Under the pieces are notes generated by a model. That model was given only the letters and a program-made list of their open reading frames with translations. It did not search any database and was not told where the DNA came from. DNA of 64,000 nucleotides from Janthinobacterium agaricidamnosum. Its GTDB lineage: Bacteria; Pseudomonadota; Gammaproteobacteria; Burkholderiales; Burkholderiaceae_D. This document shows, piece by piece, positions 1 through 7,863 of this stretch. The DNA lies in contig NZ_CP033019.1 in NCBI RefSeq assembly GCF_003667705.1, positions 3,658,001 to 3,722,000 of the forward strand, given 5' to 3'. The translations under genes were made by a program, and so were the position numbers. Every line of letters begins with the position of its first letter. The first letter of the stretch is position 1.

Positions 1-306
1 CCACACATAATACAAAGCCAGCACGACATAAAAATTGGGCAAGGTGCGCAGGAAACGCCGCGCATAGAAACGGGGCAAGGAAAATCCGTGCTCGCTGCGC
101 AGGGCCGCGAAGATCTGGTTGCCGATCAGATAGCCGCTGAGGGCAAAGAACAGGTCCACACCCGTCCAGCCGATTTCTCCCCAGAAACCAAACGCCCCGC
201 CCTCGCTGACGAACAGCAAATAGTGGTTCATGAAGACGAGCACGATGGCCAGCGCGCGCAAGGTATCGAGGCCATACAGGCGGGAAGGATGGGACGTACT
301 GGACAT
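1..306 (-). CDS. Acyltransferase 3 family membrane protein (C-terminal part outside the window)
   Basis: Only the N-terminal 102 residues are present and the gene runs off the left edge. The protein opens MSSTSHPSRLYGLDTLRALA, and the R-x-x-D/T-x-L-R-A-x-A-I-V-x-V-F pattern followed by a Asn-His (FMNHYL) is the signature of the acyltransferase 3 family. These are integral membrane O-acyltransferases that acetylate or succinylate surface polysaccharides, glucans or lipids. The next segment, GWTGVDLFFALSGYLIG, is the second conserved block of the family. ATG at 304-306 is taken as the start because the family block begins about 12 residues later. The substrate cannot be deduced. Confidence 0.85.
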   Translation of the reverse strand, partial: MSSTSHPSRLYGLDTLRALAIVLVFMNHYLLFVSEGGAFGFWGEIGWTGVDLFFALSGYLIGNQIFAALRSEHGFSLPRFYARRFLRTLPNFYVVLALYYVW

Positions 307-444
307 GGAATCGGCAAGGGAAAACAACGGTGGCGCCGATCATGCCACGCCAGAGTGCGGCATGGCCACATTTTTGCAGGCGTGCACGGCGAATCCCGCT
401 AAAATATGCCGACCCCGCTTTCCCTTCCCGCAACAGCATAGGAT

Positions 445-1407
445 ATGTCCAGCATGAGCAGCGCACTCCACTTCAAGTCCATCAACTACACGGGCCAGGG
501 CAGCGGCCCGCGCCTGATCGTCACCGGCGCCGTGCACGGCAATGAAACCTGCGGCACCAAGGGCATCCACCGCGTGATGGCTGAACTCGACAGCGGCGCC
601 CTCTCGATTCTGGCCGGCAGCGTCACCTTCGTGCCCATCACCAACCCGCTGGCCTACGCCAAGGGCGTGCGCAGCGGCGACCGCAACCTGAACCGCAATC
701 TGTTTCCGAACGACAATCCACAAGATTTCGAAGACCGCATCGCCAATTGGCTGTGCCCTTTGCTGGGCCAGCACGACGTGCTGCTCGACTTGCACTCGTT
801 CAATGCCGACAGCCAGCCCTTCGTCATGGTGGGGCCGCGCAACAACGATGGCCCGCTGCAACCGTTTCAACACGAAGACAAGGAACGCGCGCTGGCGCGC
901 CGCCTGGGCGTGCGCCGCTTCGTCGACGGCTGGCTGCATGCGTATGGCCAGGGCGTACAGCGCCGCCTGGGCAATAGCGATCAGGTGGGCCTGGTCTTGC
1001 GCTATGGCGTGGGCACGACGGAATACATGCGCTCGACGGGCGGCTATGCGCTGACCCTGGAATGCGGCCAGCACGCGGACCCGGCCGCGCCGGACGTGGC
1101 TTACCGCGCCATCATGAACACCCTGGCCTTCCTCGGCTTCATCGATGCGCCGCAGCCTGAACCGATCGCCGACGCGGACATGGAAGCGTTGAACATGGTC
1201 GTCGTGCACGACAAGCTGCATGCAAGCGACCGCTTCATCAAGACCTGGTCCAGCTTTGACAAGGTCAAACAGGGCGAGCAGATCGGCGTGCGCGCGGACG
1301 GCACGCCCGTGACGGCCGAATTCGACGCCTACATCCTCTTCCCGGACGTCAACGCGCAAGCCAATGCCGAGTGGTATTACCTGGCGCGGGTGGCCAGCAG
1401 CTTCTGA
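445..1407 (+). CDS. M14-type succinylglutamate desuccinylase/aspartoacylase-like metal hydrolase
   Basis: A 320-residue protein of the AstE/AspA zinc-dependent deacylase family, which hydrolyses N-acyl amino acids. The zinc ligands are visible as H31-x-x-E34 in GAVHGNETCG and H117 in LLDLHSFN. The family block RNLNRNLFP (about residues 80-88) binds the substrate carboxylate, and TLECGQH is the candidate catalytic glutamate block. The start is the first ATG, preceded by an AGGAT element; a second in-frame ATG lies three codons later. There is no ast operon around it, so a role in arginine catabolism is unlikely. It is a stand-alone deacylase or carboxypeptidase of unknown substrate. Confidence 0.85.
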   Translation: MSSMSSALHFKSINYTGQGSGPRLIVTGAVHGNETCGTKGIHRVMAELDSGALSILAGSVTFVPITNPLAYAKGVRSGDRNLNRNLFPNDNPQDFEDRIANWLCPLLGQHDVLLDLHSFNADSQPFVMVGPRNNDGPLQPFQHEDKERALARRLGVRRFVDGWLHAYGQGVQRRLGNSDQVGLVLRYGVGTTEYMRSTGGYALTLECGQHADPAAPDVAYRAIMNTLAFLGFIDAPQPEPIADADMEALNMVVVHDKLHASDRFIKTWSSFDKVKQGEQIGVRADGTPVTAEFDAYILFPDVNAQANAEWYYLARVASSF

Positions 1408-1749
1408 TCAATGCCCCACTGATTTGGAGAAAAGATTAATCACCAGCACGCCGGCAATGATCAGCCCCAGGCCGATCAGGGCCGGTGTATCGAGGCTTTG
1501 CTTGAACCAGAACCAGCCCACGGCGGAAATGAGCACGATGCCCACGCCCGACCAGATCGCATACACGATGCCGGTAGGAATAACCTTCAAGGTCAGGGAC
1601 AAACACCAGAAGGCGATGCTGTAGCCGACAACGGTGATGACACTGGGCCACAAACGGCTGAAGCCCTCGGATGCCTTCAAGGCGCTGGTGGCGATGACTT
1701 CGGCGATGATGGCGATGGCCAGGTAGAAATACGTCATGGTGAGACTCAT
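1408..1749 (-). CDS. SMR family efflux protein, EmrE/QacC-like
   Basis: A 113-residue four-helix small multidrug resistance protein. Helix 1 carries the membrane-embedded Glu in [17 protein letters not shown], which is the hallmark of proton-coupled SMR antiporters. The [10 protein letters not shown] block is typical of the promiscuous EmrE/QacC branch, whereas the Gdx (guanidinium) branch reads differently. It follows the sugE-like gene by 11 nt and has its own AAAGGA ribosome binding site, so both are read from one leader RNA controlled by a guanidine-type riboswitch. It could act as a homodimer exporting quaternary cations, or partner with the upstream protein. Confidence 0.9.
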   Translation of the reverse strand: MSLTMTYFYLAIAIIAEVIATSALKASEGFSRLWPSVITVVGYSIAFWCLSLTLKVIPTGIVYAIWSGVGIVLISAVGWFWFKQSLDTPALIGLGLIIAGVLVINLFSKSVGH

Positions 1750-1760
1750 GCTGGCATCCT

Positions 1761-2081
1761 TTATTGCGGGCTGAGCAATTTCAAGCCCAGGATGCCGGAG
1801 ACGATCAGGGCGATGCAGGCGATGCGCGCGGCGCTGGCCGGTTCGCCCAGCACCATGATGCCGAAGATGGCCGTGCCCACGGTGCCGATGCCCGTCCAGA
1901 TGGCGTAGGCCGTGCCCAGAGGCAAGGTGCGCAAGGCCAGGCCCAGCATCACCACGCTGCCCAGCATGGACACCGCCGTCAAGACGGAGGGCACGAGACG
2001 GGTAAAACCGGCGCTATATTTGAGGCCGATGGCCCAGCCGATTTCCAGCAAGCCCGCCAATACCAGAATGATCCACGCCAT
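1761..2081 (-). CDS. sugE: Guanidinium exporter SugE/Gdx (SMR family)
   Basis: A 106-residue SMR protein with four predicted helices and the central Glu in [13 protein letters not shown]. The W-A-I-G-L-K-Y-S and [17 protein letters not shown] blocks are those of the SugE/Gdx branch, whose characterised members exchange guanidinium for protons across the inner membrane. It is the first gene of a two-gene operon and lies directly behind a two-hairpin guanidine-II riboswitch, which supports the substrate assignment. A GGGAG ribosome binding site sits just 3' of the second riboswitch hairpin, a position where ligand binding could govern ribosome access. Confidence 0.92.
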   Translation of the reverse strand: MAWIILVLAGLLEIGWAIGLKYSAGFTRLVPSVLTAVSMLGSVVMLGLALRTLPLGTAYAIWTGIGTVGTAIFGIMVLGEPASAARIACIALIVSGILGLKLLSPQ

Positions 2082-2087
2082 CTATTT

Positions 2088-2152
2088 CTCCCGAGGCGGC
2101 AGGGTCGTCCCCGCCATGCAGCCCCCACATCGAGCGGGGTCGTCCCCACAGG
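2088..2152 (-). promoter_or_regulatory. Guanidine-II (mini-ykkC) riboswitch
   Basis: Read on the minus strand, the sugE leader has two short GC-rich hairpins, each closed by an ACGA loop. The first is GGGGACGACCCC (about 2134-2148) and the second is GGGGACGACCCT extended by a GGC/GCC stem (2098-2115). They are separated by about 18 nt. Two stem-loops with ACGR loops in front of an SMR gene define the mini-ykkC/guanidine-II class. The GGGAG ribosome binding site of sugE (2088-2092) begins 5 nt after the second stem, which fits translational control. The class call is based on motif and context. Confidence 0.88.
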
Positions 2153-2164
2153 AGCAAAAGGAAA

Positions 2165-2170
2165 AGTATA
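2165..2170 (-). promoter_or_regulatory. Candidate -10 element of the sugE operon
   Basis: TATACT on the minus strand lies about 13-15 nt before the first riboswitch hairpin, so transcription would start near 2158, just upstream of the aptamer. No convincing -35 hexamer is present at 16-18 nt spacing. Confidence 0.4.
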
Positions 2171-2290
2171 CCATCGGGTGAAAACTCTTGCCGCAAGCAC
2201 ATTTTTTCTAGTGCGGCCGCTCCAATCAAATATTGCCAAAAAACATGCTTGTGGCAGCATAATTGCTACATCCACTCACTCTCGGGAACA

Positions 2291-2653
2291 ATGATGCTGC
2301 TACTGGCCCAAATCCTTACCGCCCTCATCCTGCTGCTGCACGTCTATATCGTGCTGCTGGAAACCGTGCTGTTCGATGCGCGCGGGCGCAAGGTGTTTGG
2401 CTTGTCCAAGGAAAAAGCGGAGATCGTGCGCCCCGCCATGTCGAACCAGGGCTGCTACAACGGTTTTCTTGTCGCCGCGCTGGCGCTGGGCTTTTTTCAC
2501 CCGGACGCGGCCATCGCCCATGCATTCACCGTCTTCGGCCTGACCTGCATCGCCGTGGCTGGCGTGTGGGGCGCGGCCACCGTCATGACGCGCATTCTCT
2601 ATCTGCAAACGGTGCCTGCCGTCATCGCCCTGCTGCTGTTCCACTTCGCCTGA
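2291..2653 (+). CDS. DUF1304 family inner-membrane protein
   Basis: A 120-residue protein with four predicted transmembrane helices. The segment ARGRKVFGLSKEKAE followed by NQGCYNGFLVAALALG is the conserved core of the DUF1304 family, whose biochemical role is unknown. The ATG at 2291 is preferred over an upstream in-frame ATG at 2249 because it directly precedes the hydrophobic N-terminus and has a GGGAA element at a suitable distance. It is transcribed away from sugE. Confidence 0.85.
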   Translation: MMLLLAQILTALILLLHVYIVLLETVLFDARGRKVFGLSKEKAEIVRPAMSNQGCYNGFLVAALALGFFHPDAAIAHAFTVFGLTCIAVAGVWGAATVMTRILYLQTVPAVIALLLFHFA

Positions 2654-2733
2654 TACCTGCCGGGGCGGCCGACCGGCCGGCGCTGGCACCCGCCCCTGCC
2701 TGATAAATCCACCGGCCAGCACGTTTTTTATTT

Positions 2734-2783
2734 ATATCGTAAAATTCCGATATTGAAATTCATAAAAGACGATACATATATCG
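2734..2783 (+). promoter_or_regulatory. Operator region with two ATATCG-type palindromes upstream of the arsR-like gene
   Basis: Two inverted repeats share the same half-site: ATATCG-N8-CGATAT at 2734-2753 and CGATA-N4-TATCG at 2770-2783. Together they give four copies of the ATATCG/CGATAT half-site in 50 bp. The second ends 32 nt before the start of the ArsR-type repressor gene. This is the expected form of an autoregulatory ArsR operator overlapping a promoter. Confidence 0.65.
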
Positions 2784-2815
2784 CTTGAAGACGAACATCG
2801 ACCAGGAGAAACAGC

Positions 2816-3112
2816 ATGGACATCGACGCCATTCACAAGGCGCTGGCCAATCCCGTACGGCGGCAGATTTTGCAGTGGCTGAAGGAGCCGGAGCAGTATT
2901 TTTGCGAACAGGACCATCCGCTCGACTTTGGCGTCTGCGCCGGCCTGATCGACCGGCGGCTGGGGTTGTCGCAATCGACGGTCTCGGCGCACTTGGCCAC
3001 CCTGCAAAAGGCCGGTTTAATTTCCGCCAGAAAAGTTGGCCAATGGAGCTTTTTCAAGCGCAATGAAGCCACCATCCAGGCCTTTCTGGAGCACATGCAG
3101 CAAGGTTTGTAA
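2816..3112 (+). CDS. ArsR-family winged-helix transcriptional regulator
   Basis: A 98-residue DNA-binding protein. ALANPVRRQILQWLK (residues 8-22) is the ArsR helix 2, and LSQSTVSAHLATLQKAGLISARK is the recognition helix-wing block. It contains two Cys residues (C30 and C40), but not in the ELCVCDL metal-binding arrangement, so redox or electrophile sensing is more plausible than metal sensing. The AGGAGA ribosome binding site fixes the start. It precedes an Old Yellow Enzyme gene by 56 nt in the same direction, an arrangement in which the repressor usually controls the reductase in response to electrophiles. Confidence 0.9.
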   Translation: MDIDAIHKALANPVRRQILQWLKEPEQYFCEQDHPLDFGVCAGLIDRRLGLSQSTVSAHLATLQKAGLISARKVGQWSFFKRNEATIQAFLEHMQQGL

Positions 3113-3168
3113 CAGCACCCCCATCCATATCGCCGTTCGCGGCATTCTCGACAGGAAAGATAGCAACC

Positions 3169-4233
3169 ATGGCAACTTTATTCGACTCCATCACCATAGG
3201 CAGCCTGCAACTGAAAAACCGTATCATCATGGCGCCGCTGACGCGTTCGCGCGCCGGTAATCCTGGCCGCGTGCCCAACGCCCTGATGGCCGAGTACTAC
3301 ACGCAGCGCGCCTCGGCCGGCATGATCATCTCGGAAGCGACGGCCGTCACGCCGCAGGGCGTGGGCTATGCCGACACGCCCGGCATCTGGTCCGACGAGC
3401 AGGTGGAAGGCTGGAAACACATCACCAAGGCCGTGCATGACGCGGGCGGCCTGATCGTGCTGCAACTGTGGCACGTGGGCCGCATTTCCGCACCCGTCTT
3501 CCTCGATGGCGACCTGCCCGTGGCGCCCAGCGCCGTCAAGCCGGCCGGCCATGTCAGCCTGGTGCGCCCGAAACAGGAATTCGTCACGCCGCGCGCACTG
3601 GACACGGAAGAAATCCCCGGCATCGTGGCAGCCTACCGCCTGGGCGCAGAGAATGCGAAAAAAGCGGGCTTCGACGGCGTGGAAATCCATGGCGCCAATG
3701 GTTATCTGCTCGACCAGTTCTTGCAAGACAGCACCAACTTGCGCACCGACAACTATGGCGGCTCGATTGAAAACCGCGCCCGCTTGATGCTGGAAGTGAC
3801 GGACGCGTGCATCGAAGTATGGGGCGCCGACAGGGTCGGCATGCACCTGGCGCCGCGCCGCGACGCGCACGACATGGGCGATTCGAACCCGCGCGCCACC
3901 TTCGGCTATGTGGCGCGCGAGCTGGGCAAACGGGGCATCGCCTTCATCTGCGCGCGCGAAGCGCTCGGTGAAGACCGCCTGGGCCCGTACCTGAAGCAGG
4001 AATTTGGCGGCGTGTACATTGCCAACGAGAAAATGGACAAGGCGGCGGCCGAAGCCTTGCTGGCCAAGGGCGAAGCCGATGCCGTGGCCTTTGGCCTGTG
4101 GTTCATCGCCAACCCCGACCTGCCCATCCGCCTGCGCAGCGACGCGCCGCTCAATCCGCTGAACCCGGACACCCTGTACGCGCCGGACGCGACCGGCTAT
4201 ACGGACTACCCGGCACTGGCGGCACAAGCCTGA
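3169..4233 (+). CDS. Old Yellow Enzyme family alkene reductase (NemA/XenB-like)
   Basis: A 354-residue FMN-dependent NAD(P)H:flavin oxidoreductase of the OYE family, which reduces activated alkenes, quinones or nitro compounds. Family blocks are in order: LKNRIIMAPLTRSRA near the N-terminus, QLWHVGR around residue 100, the substrate-anion-binding IHGANGYLLDQFL (H-x-x-N) around residue 175, and the NYGGSIENRARL block. The TIM-barrel length is normal for the family. It sits directly behind the ArsR-type regulator and is probably derepressed by electrophiles or N-ethylmaleimide-like compounds. A cytoplasmic location is expected. Confidence 0.92.
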   Translation: MATLFDSITIGSLQLKNRIIMAPLTRSRAGNPGRVPNALMAEYYTQRASAGMIISEATAVTPQGVGYADTPGIWSDEQVEGWKHITKAVHDAGGLIVLQLWHVGRISAPVFLDGDLPVAPSAVKPAGHVSLVRPKQEFVTPRALDTEEIPGIVAAYRLGAENAKKAGFDGVEIHGANGYLLDQFLQDSTNLRTDNYGGSIENRARLMLEVTDACIEVWGADRVGMHLAPRRDAHDMGDSNPRATFGYVARELGKRGIAFICAREALGEDRLGPYLKQEFGGVYIANEKMDKAAAEALLAKGEADAVAFGLWFIANPDLPIRLRSDAPLNPLNPDTLYAPDATGYTDYPALAAQA

Positions 4234-4349
4234 ACAGCGCCCTGAGCACGAGCGGCTCTGCGCCGCTCATTCCCCCACGCGGCGGGCGCAACGACACAAA
4301 CGCAGTTCGCTGCGCAATGATCGTGGCGGCCGCCGTTTTTGCCTGTCTT

Positions 4350-4571
4350 TCAGCGCCATCGGCGCCGTGCCGGCCGGGCCGGGCGGCGCGCCTGCACGCT
4401 GCTGAAGACGCGGCGTATCACTTCGGCCGGCACGGCGTGCTCGCGCAAATAGGCCGTTGCGACCGTCCGGCCCAGGGCGTGATGAAACGCCACGCCACGC
4501 TCGACGAGCTCGGCCATCACTTTGTCCGTTCGGACATTGTTTCCATGTACATCATCGACACTGTTTTTCAT
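4350..4571 (-). CDS. Small conserved-looking hypothetical protein, 73 aa
   Basis: The product starts MKNSVDDVHGNNVRTDKVMA and has a basic Arg/Pro-rich tail. The start at 4569-4571 is chosen because a GGGAG ribosome binding site precedes it at 7-8 nt, which also argues that the frame is real. The middle (VERGVAFHHALGRTVATAYLREHAVPAEVIRRVF) is helical and looks like a small folded helical bundle; no family is recognised. It lies alone, convergent with the Old Yellow Enzyme gene. Confidence 0.6.
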   Translation of the reverse strand: MKNSVDDVHGNNVRTDKVMAELVERGVAFHHALGRTVATAYLREHAVPAEVIRRVFSSVQARRPARPARRRWR

Positions 4572-4820
4572 GCCATGGCTCCCTATCGGGTGAATCAACC
4601 CTGCATCAAGTTTTGACCACATACCGTGCATTTAGTGCCCGGCACAGGAAGCAAGCATGGTTAAAATGGCAGTACAAACGGCGCCGACACCGCATGGATA
4701 GCGGCCTCGGCTGCTTGTCGCCACCGCCAGCCCCGTATAGAATGCCTGCGCAGAATTTTTGCTTCAAGGAAAATGGCCACCAGCGCCATCCCATTAAAAC
4801 AGTGTCACTGAAGGGTATCA

Positions 4821-5432
4821 ATGGACGATTTATTTGTACAAGCGGGCGACTTGCCGACCTGGCACCAGCGCTGTGCGCTGCGCGTGCTGCACCTGTTCGG
4901 CTGGCGCCTGCGCTTCCGCCCCTTGCCGGGGCCGCGCGGCATCGCCGTCGTCTACCCGCACACGTCCAACTGGGATTTCATGGTGGGCCTGTTCGGCAAA
5001 TGGGCGCTGTCCTTGCCGTTCCGCTGGCTGGCCAAGGATTCGCTGTTCCGCGGCCCCATGGGCAAGGTGCTGCGCTATCTCGGCGGCGAACCCGTCGACC
5101 GCAGCACCACCAGCGGCACGATCCAGCGCCAGGCCGAACGCATGCTGGCCGCAGACTGGTACTGGCTGGCCATCACGCCGGAAGCGACGCGCAGCTACCG
5201 CCCGAACTGGAAAAGCGGCTTTTATCACCTGGCCCTGGCCGCCAAGGTGCCGCTGCTGCTGGTCTACATCGACTACCCGAACAAGGTGCTGGGCGTCGTC
5301 GACCATTTATACTTGACGGGCGACAAGGAGGCCGACATGGCGGCGATTGCCGCCGTGTATGCGGGCCACCAGGGCTTGCATCCTGAAATGGCGGCGCCCA
5401 TCGTGCTGTCCGACAAGCGCCCCGGCGCTTAA
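4821..5432 (+). CDS. PlsC-like 1-acylglycerol-3-phosphate acyltransferase family protein
   Basis: A 203-residue protein of the glycerophospholipid acyltransferase superfamily. YPHTSNWDF supplies the H-x4-D catalytic pair (His47/Asp52 region), and ITPEATRSYRPNWKSGFYHLA is the second substrate-binding block, with E in place of the usual EGTR. It lacks an N-terminal transmembrane anchor and is shorter than housekeeping PlsC (about 240 residues). It is therefore likely an accessory or ornithine/lyso-lipid-type acyltransferase at the inner membrane. It is monocistronic and convergent with the urease operon. Confidence 0.82.
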   Translation: MDDLFVQAGDLPTWHQRCALRVLHLFGWRLRFRPLPGPRGIAVVYPHTSNWDFMVGLFGKWALSLPFRWLAKDSLFRGPMGKVLRYLGGEPVDRSTTSGTIQRQAERMLAADWYWLAITPEATRSYRPNWKSGFYHLALAAKVPLLLVYIDYPNKVLGVVDHLYLTGDKEADMAAIAAVYAGHQGLHPEMAAPIVLSDKRPGA

Positions 5433-5437
5433 GCCGC

Positions 5438-5998
5438 TCAAGCAACCCCCATCAGCACCACGCCGGCGGCCGTCAAGGCCACGCCGGCCACACGCAGCAC
5501 GCGCTCGGCCAGCACCTGGCCGACGACACGTCCCACACACAGCAGCATGGCCGAGGCCAGCATGAAGCCGCACGCGGCCGAGCCGGCCGGCAATTCCTGG
5601 CCATGCGCATTGCCATGCGCGAGCGCAAACATACCCACCAATCCCAAGCCTAGCCAGTTCGGCAAGGCCAGCGCCAGCGCGATGGCCAGTCCCACCAGCG
5701 CCACCGTGGCGGCGATGCCCGTTTCCAGCCCGGGCACCGTCAAGCCTGCCATGCCGGCAAGCGCGCCGAGCAGCATCATGCCGAGAAACGTGGCGGGCTG
5801 CCCCCAGCCGCGGCGCTGCTGGCCGCCCCAGAGACCCACGCCCAGCATGGCCAGCAAATGGTCGATGCCCGTGAACGGATGGGCGAAGCCGGCCAGAAAG
5901 CCCACGCTGTCGCCGTGACCGGGATGGGCCATCGCGGGCAAGGCCAGCAGGCACAGTGCCGCCACGGCGGCTGTTTTCTTCGTCAGTGTTGCGCTCAT
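5438..5998 (-). CDS. ureJ: HupE/UreJ family nickel permease
   Basis: A 186-residue membrane protein with an N-terminal cleavable-type signal (ALPAMA) and mature end HPGHGD. This is followed by the [19 protein letters not shown] block, in which His and Asp residues are the presumed nickel ligands of HupE/UreJ permeases. It has about six predicted helices. Its start codon overlaps the ureG stop by 4 nt (ATGA), so it is translationally coupled as the last gene of the urease operon and would supply Ni2+ for metallocentre assembly. Confidence 0.92.
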   Translation of the reverse strand: MSATLTKKTAAVAALCLLALPAMAHPGHGDSVGFLAGFAHPFTGIDHLLAMLGVGLWGGQQRRGWGQPATFLGMMLLGALAGMAGLTVPGLETGIAATVALVGLAIALALALPNWLGLGLVGMFALAHGNAHGQELPAGSAACGFMLASAMLLCVGRVVGQVLAERVLRVAGVALTAAGVVLMGVA

Positions 5999-6633
5999 TG
6001 CAGCTCCTTGCCGGGTTGATCGAGCAAACCTTGCTCGCGGATAAAATCGATGACGACCTGCACGCCGTCGCCGCTGCGCAGGTTGGTGAACACGAAGGGG
6101 CGCTCGCCGCGCATGCGCCTGGCATCCTGCGCCATCACGTCGAGGTTGGCGCCCACATACGGCGCCAGGTCCGTCTTGTTGATGATCAACAAATCGGAGC
6201 GCGTGATGCCGGGCCCGCCCTTGCGCGGGATTTTTTCGCCGCCGGCCACGTCGATCACGTAGATCGTCAGGTCCGACAGTTCCGGGCTGAAGGTGGCGGC
6301 CAGATTGTCGCCGCCCGATTCGACCAGGATCAAATCAAGATGCGGAAAATCTGCCTGCATGCGCGCGATCGCTTCCAGGTTGATCGACGCGTCCTCGCGG
6401 ATCGCCGTGTGCGGGCAGCCGCCCGTCTCCACTCCCATCAGGCGTTCGGCCGGCAAGGCATCGGCGCGCAGCAGGATTTCCATGTCTTCCTTGGTGTAGA
6501 TATCGTTCGTGATGACGGCCATGTCGTAGCGCTCGCGCATGCCCTTGCACAGCATTTCGCACAGGGCCGTCTTGCCCGAGCCGACGGGGCCGCCTATGCC
6601 CACGCGCAAGGGATTGGAGGTAATCGATGTCAT
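5995..6633 (-). CDS. ureG: Urease accessory GTPase UreG
   Basis: A 212-residue SIMIBI-class GTPase that drives nickel insertion into apo-urease. The P-loop [11 protein letters not shown] is at residues 13-23, the nickel-binding Cys-Pro-His appears in [15 protein letters not shown], and the [11 protein letters not shown] guanine-specificity block follows. Length and motif order match the family. It sits 22 nt after ureF and overlaps ureJ by 4 nt. Confidence 0.97.
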   Translation of the reverse strand: MTSITSNPLRVGIGGPVGSGKTALCEMLCKGMRERYDMAVITNDIYTKEDMEILLRADALPAERLMGVETGGCPHTAIREDASINLEAIARMQADFPHLDLILVESGGDNLAATFSPELSDLTIYVIDVAGGEKIPRKGGPGITRSDLLIINKTDLAPYVGANLDVMAQDARRMRGERPFVFTNLRSGDGVQVVIDFIREQGLLDQPGKELQ

Positions 6634-6655
6634 GTTTGCTCTCTCATTGAATAGT

Positions 6656-7339
6656 TCAGGAACGGTACAAGCGGCTGTACTGCACTTCGTGCCGCATCGA
6701 CAGCAGCGACAGGCCTGGCGCCCAGTTGCCCATCTCGTCGTCTGGTAACGTTTGCGCCGTGAGGGCCGCCGCTTCCAGGTCCGGCCGCAGCGACAGCAGC
6801 AAACGCTGGCCCGCCACCTGCCCCAGCGGCACGGATTTCACGCAGACGAGCACCTGGTTTTCCGCCCAGGCGAACAGCATGGCCAGCAGCGCTTCCTCGC
6901 GCGGAATGGCCAGCGCCGCCACGGCGCAGGCATACGCGGTGGGTAAAGCCACTTCCGGTTCGCCCTGCAGCATGTCGATCAAGACGCCATCGGCCACGCC
7001 CAGCTCGGCCAGCAGCTTGGTCAAGGAATAGCCCATCTGGATGGTTTCGGCGCGAAATTCCGCCGTGTCGCGCGAAGCGATGAAGCGCTCGCTCCAGCGC
7101 TGCACGGCGCGCAGATCCTGCGCTGCAAACGCCTGCATCAAGCGCCAGCACAGGGGCGCTTCCCAGCGCGCCACCACCTGCGCCAAGTGTTGCGCGATCC
7201 ATGCGCGCGCCGTGGCCGCGTCGTGCACCAGGCTTGACTCGAGCGCCGCTTCCAGCCCCTGCGAATAGCTGTAGGCGCCGATCGGCAAGGCCGGGCTGGC
7301 GAACTGCAGCAAATGCAGCAGGGCCGACGCCTGCATCAC
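6656..7339 (-). CDS. ureF: Urease accessory protein UreF
   Basis: A 227-residue all-helical chaperone that bridges UreD and UreG in the activation complex. The opening [20 protein letters not shown] is the family signature, and [12 protein letters not shown] at the extreme C-terminus is the conserved tail that recruits UreG. The start overlaps the end of ureE by 4 nt, indicating coupled translation. Confidence 0.96.
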   Translation of the reverse strand: MMQASALLHLLQFASPALPIGAYSYSQGLEAALESSLVHDAATARAWIAQHLAQVVARWEAPLCWRLMQAFAAQDLRAVQRWSERFIASRDTAEFRAETIQMGYSLTKLLAELGVADGVLIDMLQGEPEVALPTAYACAVAALAIPREEALLAMLFAWAENQVLVCVKSVPLGQVAGQRLLLSLRPDLEAAALTAQTLPDDEMGNWAPGLSLLSMRHEVQYSRLYRS

Positions 7340-7851
7340 GCAGTGTCACCGGGGCGGTGGATTTTCTGCCGCAGCGGCACGGGTGCCAGCAAGTGCTGGC
7401 CGTGGCCGTCGTGGTGGCCATGGCCGCCGCCATACGCGCCCGCTTCCGGTTCGAACGGCGCGCTTTCTTCCGTCACGGTCGCCCGCAAGCCTTCGAGCAT
7501 CTCCTTCAACACCACGTCCTTGCGGATGCGCAAAAAGCCGTCGCCTACCTGCGCCTGGGTGTGGCGGTTCCCCAGGTGGAAAGCGCAGCGCAGCAAGGTG
7601 TGGGCATCCGCGCAGCGCACCAGATAGGTCGGTTCGCGCGCGGCGACGATCTGCACCACCTGCCCGCCCGGCCCCGTCATGCGCTCGCCGTCGCGCAGCA
7701 CCGTGCCGCGCACGGCGAACACGGCCACGTCCTCGCCATCCGACAGCACGGCGCGCAGCCGGCATTTTTCGCGCTGGTCGTAGGGCAGCACGAGTTGGGC
7801 AGCGGCGGCGCGAGGATCGTCAGCCGCCAGTTTGGTATGCAAAGTCAGCAT
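7336..7851 (-). CDS. ureE: Urease accessory nickel metallochaperone UreE
   Basis: A 171-residue UreE with the N-terminal peptide-binding domain and the C-terminal metal-binding domain (HLGNRHTQAQVGDGFLRI, containing the bridging His). It ends with a moderately His-rich tail (GGHGHHDGHGQH), which would increase nickel storage. It delivers Ni2+ to the UreDFG complex. It lies 12 nt after ureC in the operon. Confidence 0.96.
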   Translation of the reverse strand: MLTLHTKLAADDPRAAAAQLVLPYDQREKCRLRAVLSDGEDVAVFAVRGTVLRDGERMTGPGGQVVQIVAAREPTYLVRCADAHTLLRCAFHLGNRHTQAQVGDGFLRIRKDVVLKEMLEGLRATVTEESAPFEPEAGAYGGGHGHHDGHGQHLLAPVPLRQKIHRPGDTA

Positions 7852-7863
7852 GATGTCTCCCGC

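Noticed and set aside
4250..4268. GAGCGG/CCGCTC hairpin after the Old Yellow Enzyme gene as a terminator
   Set aside because: No U-tract follows the stem, so an intrinsic terminator is not supported.
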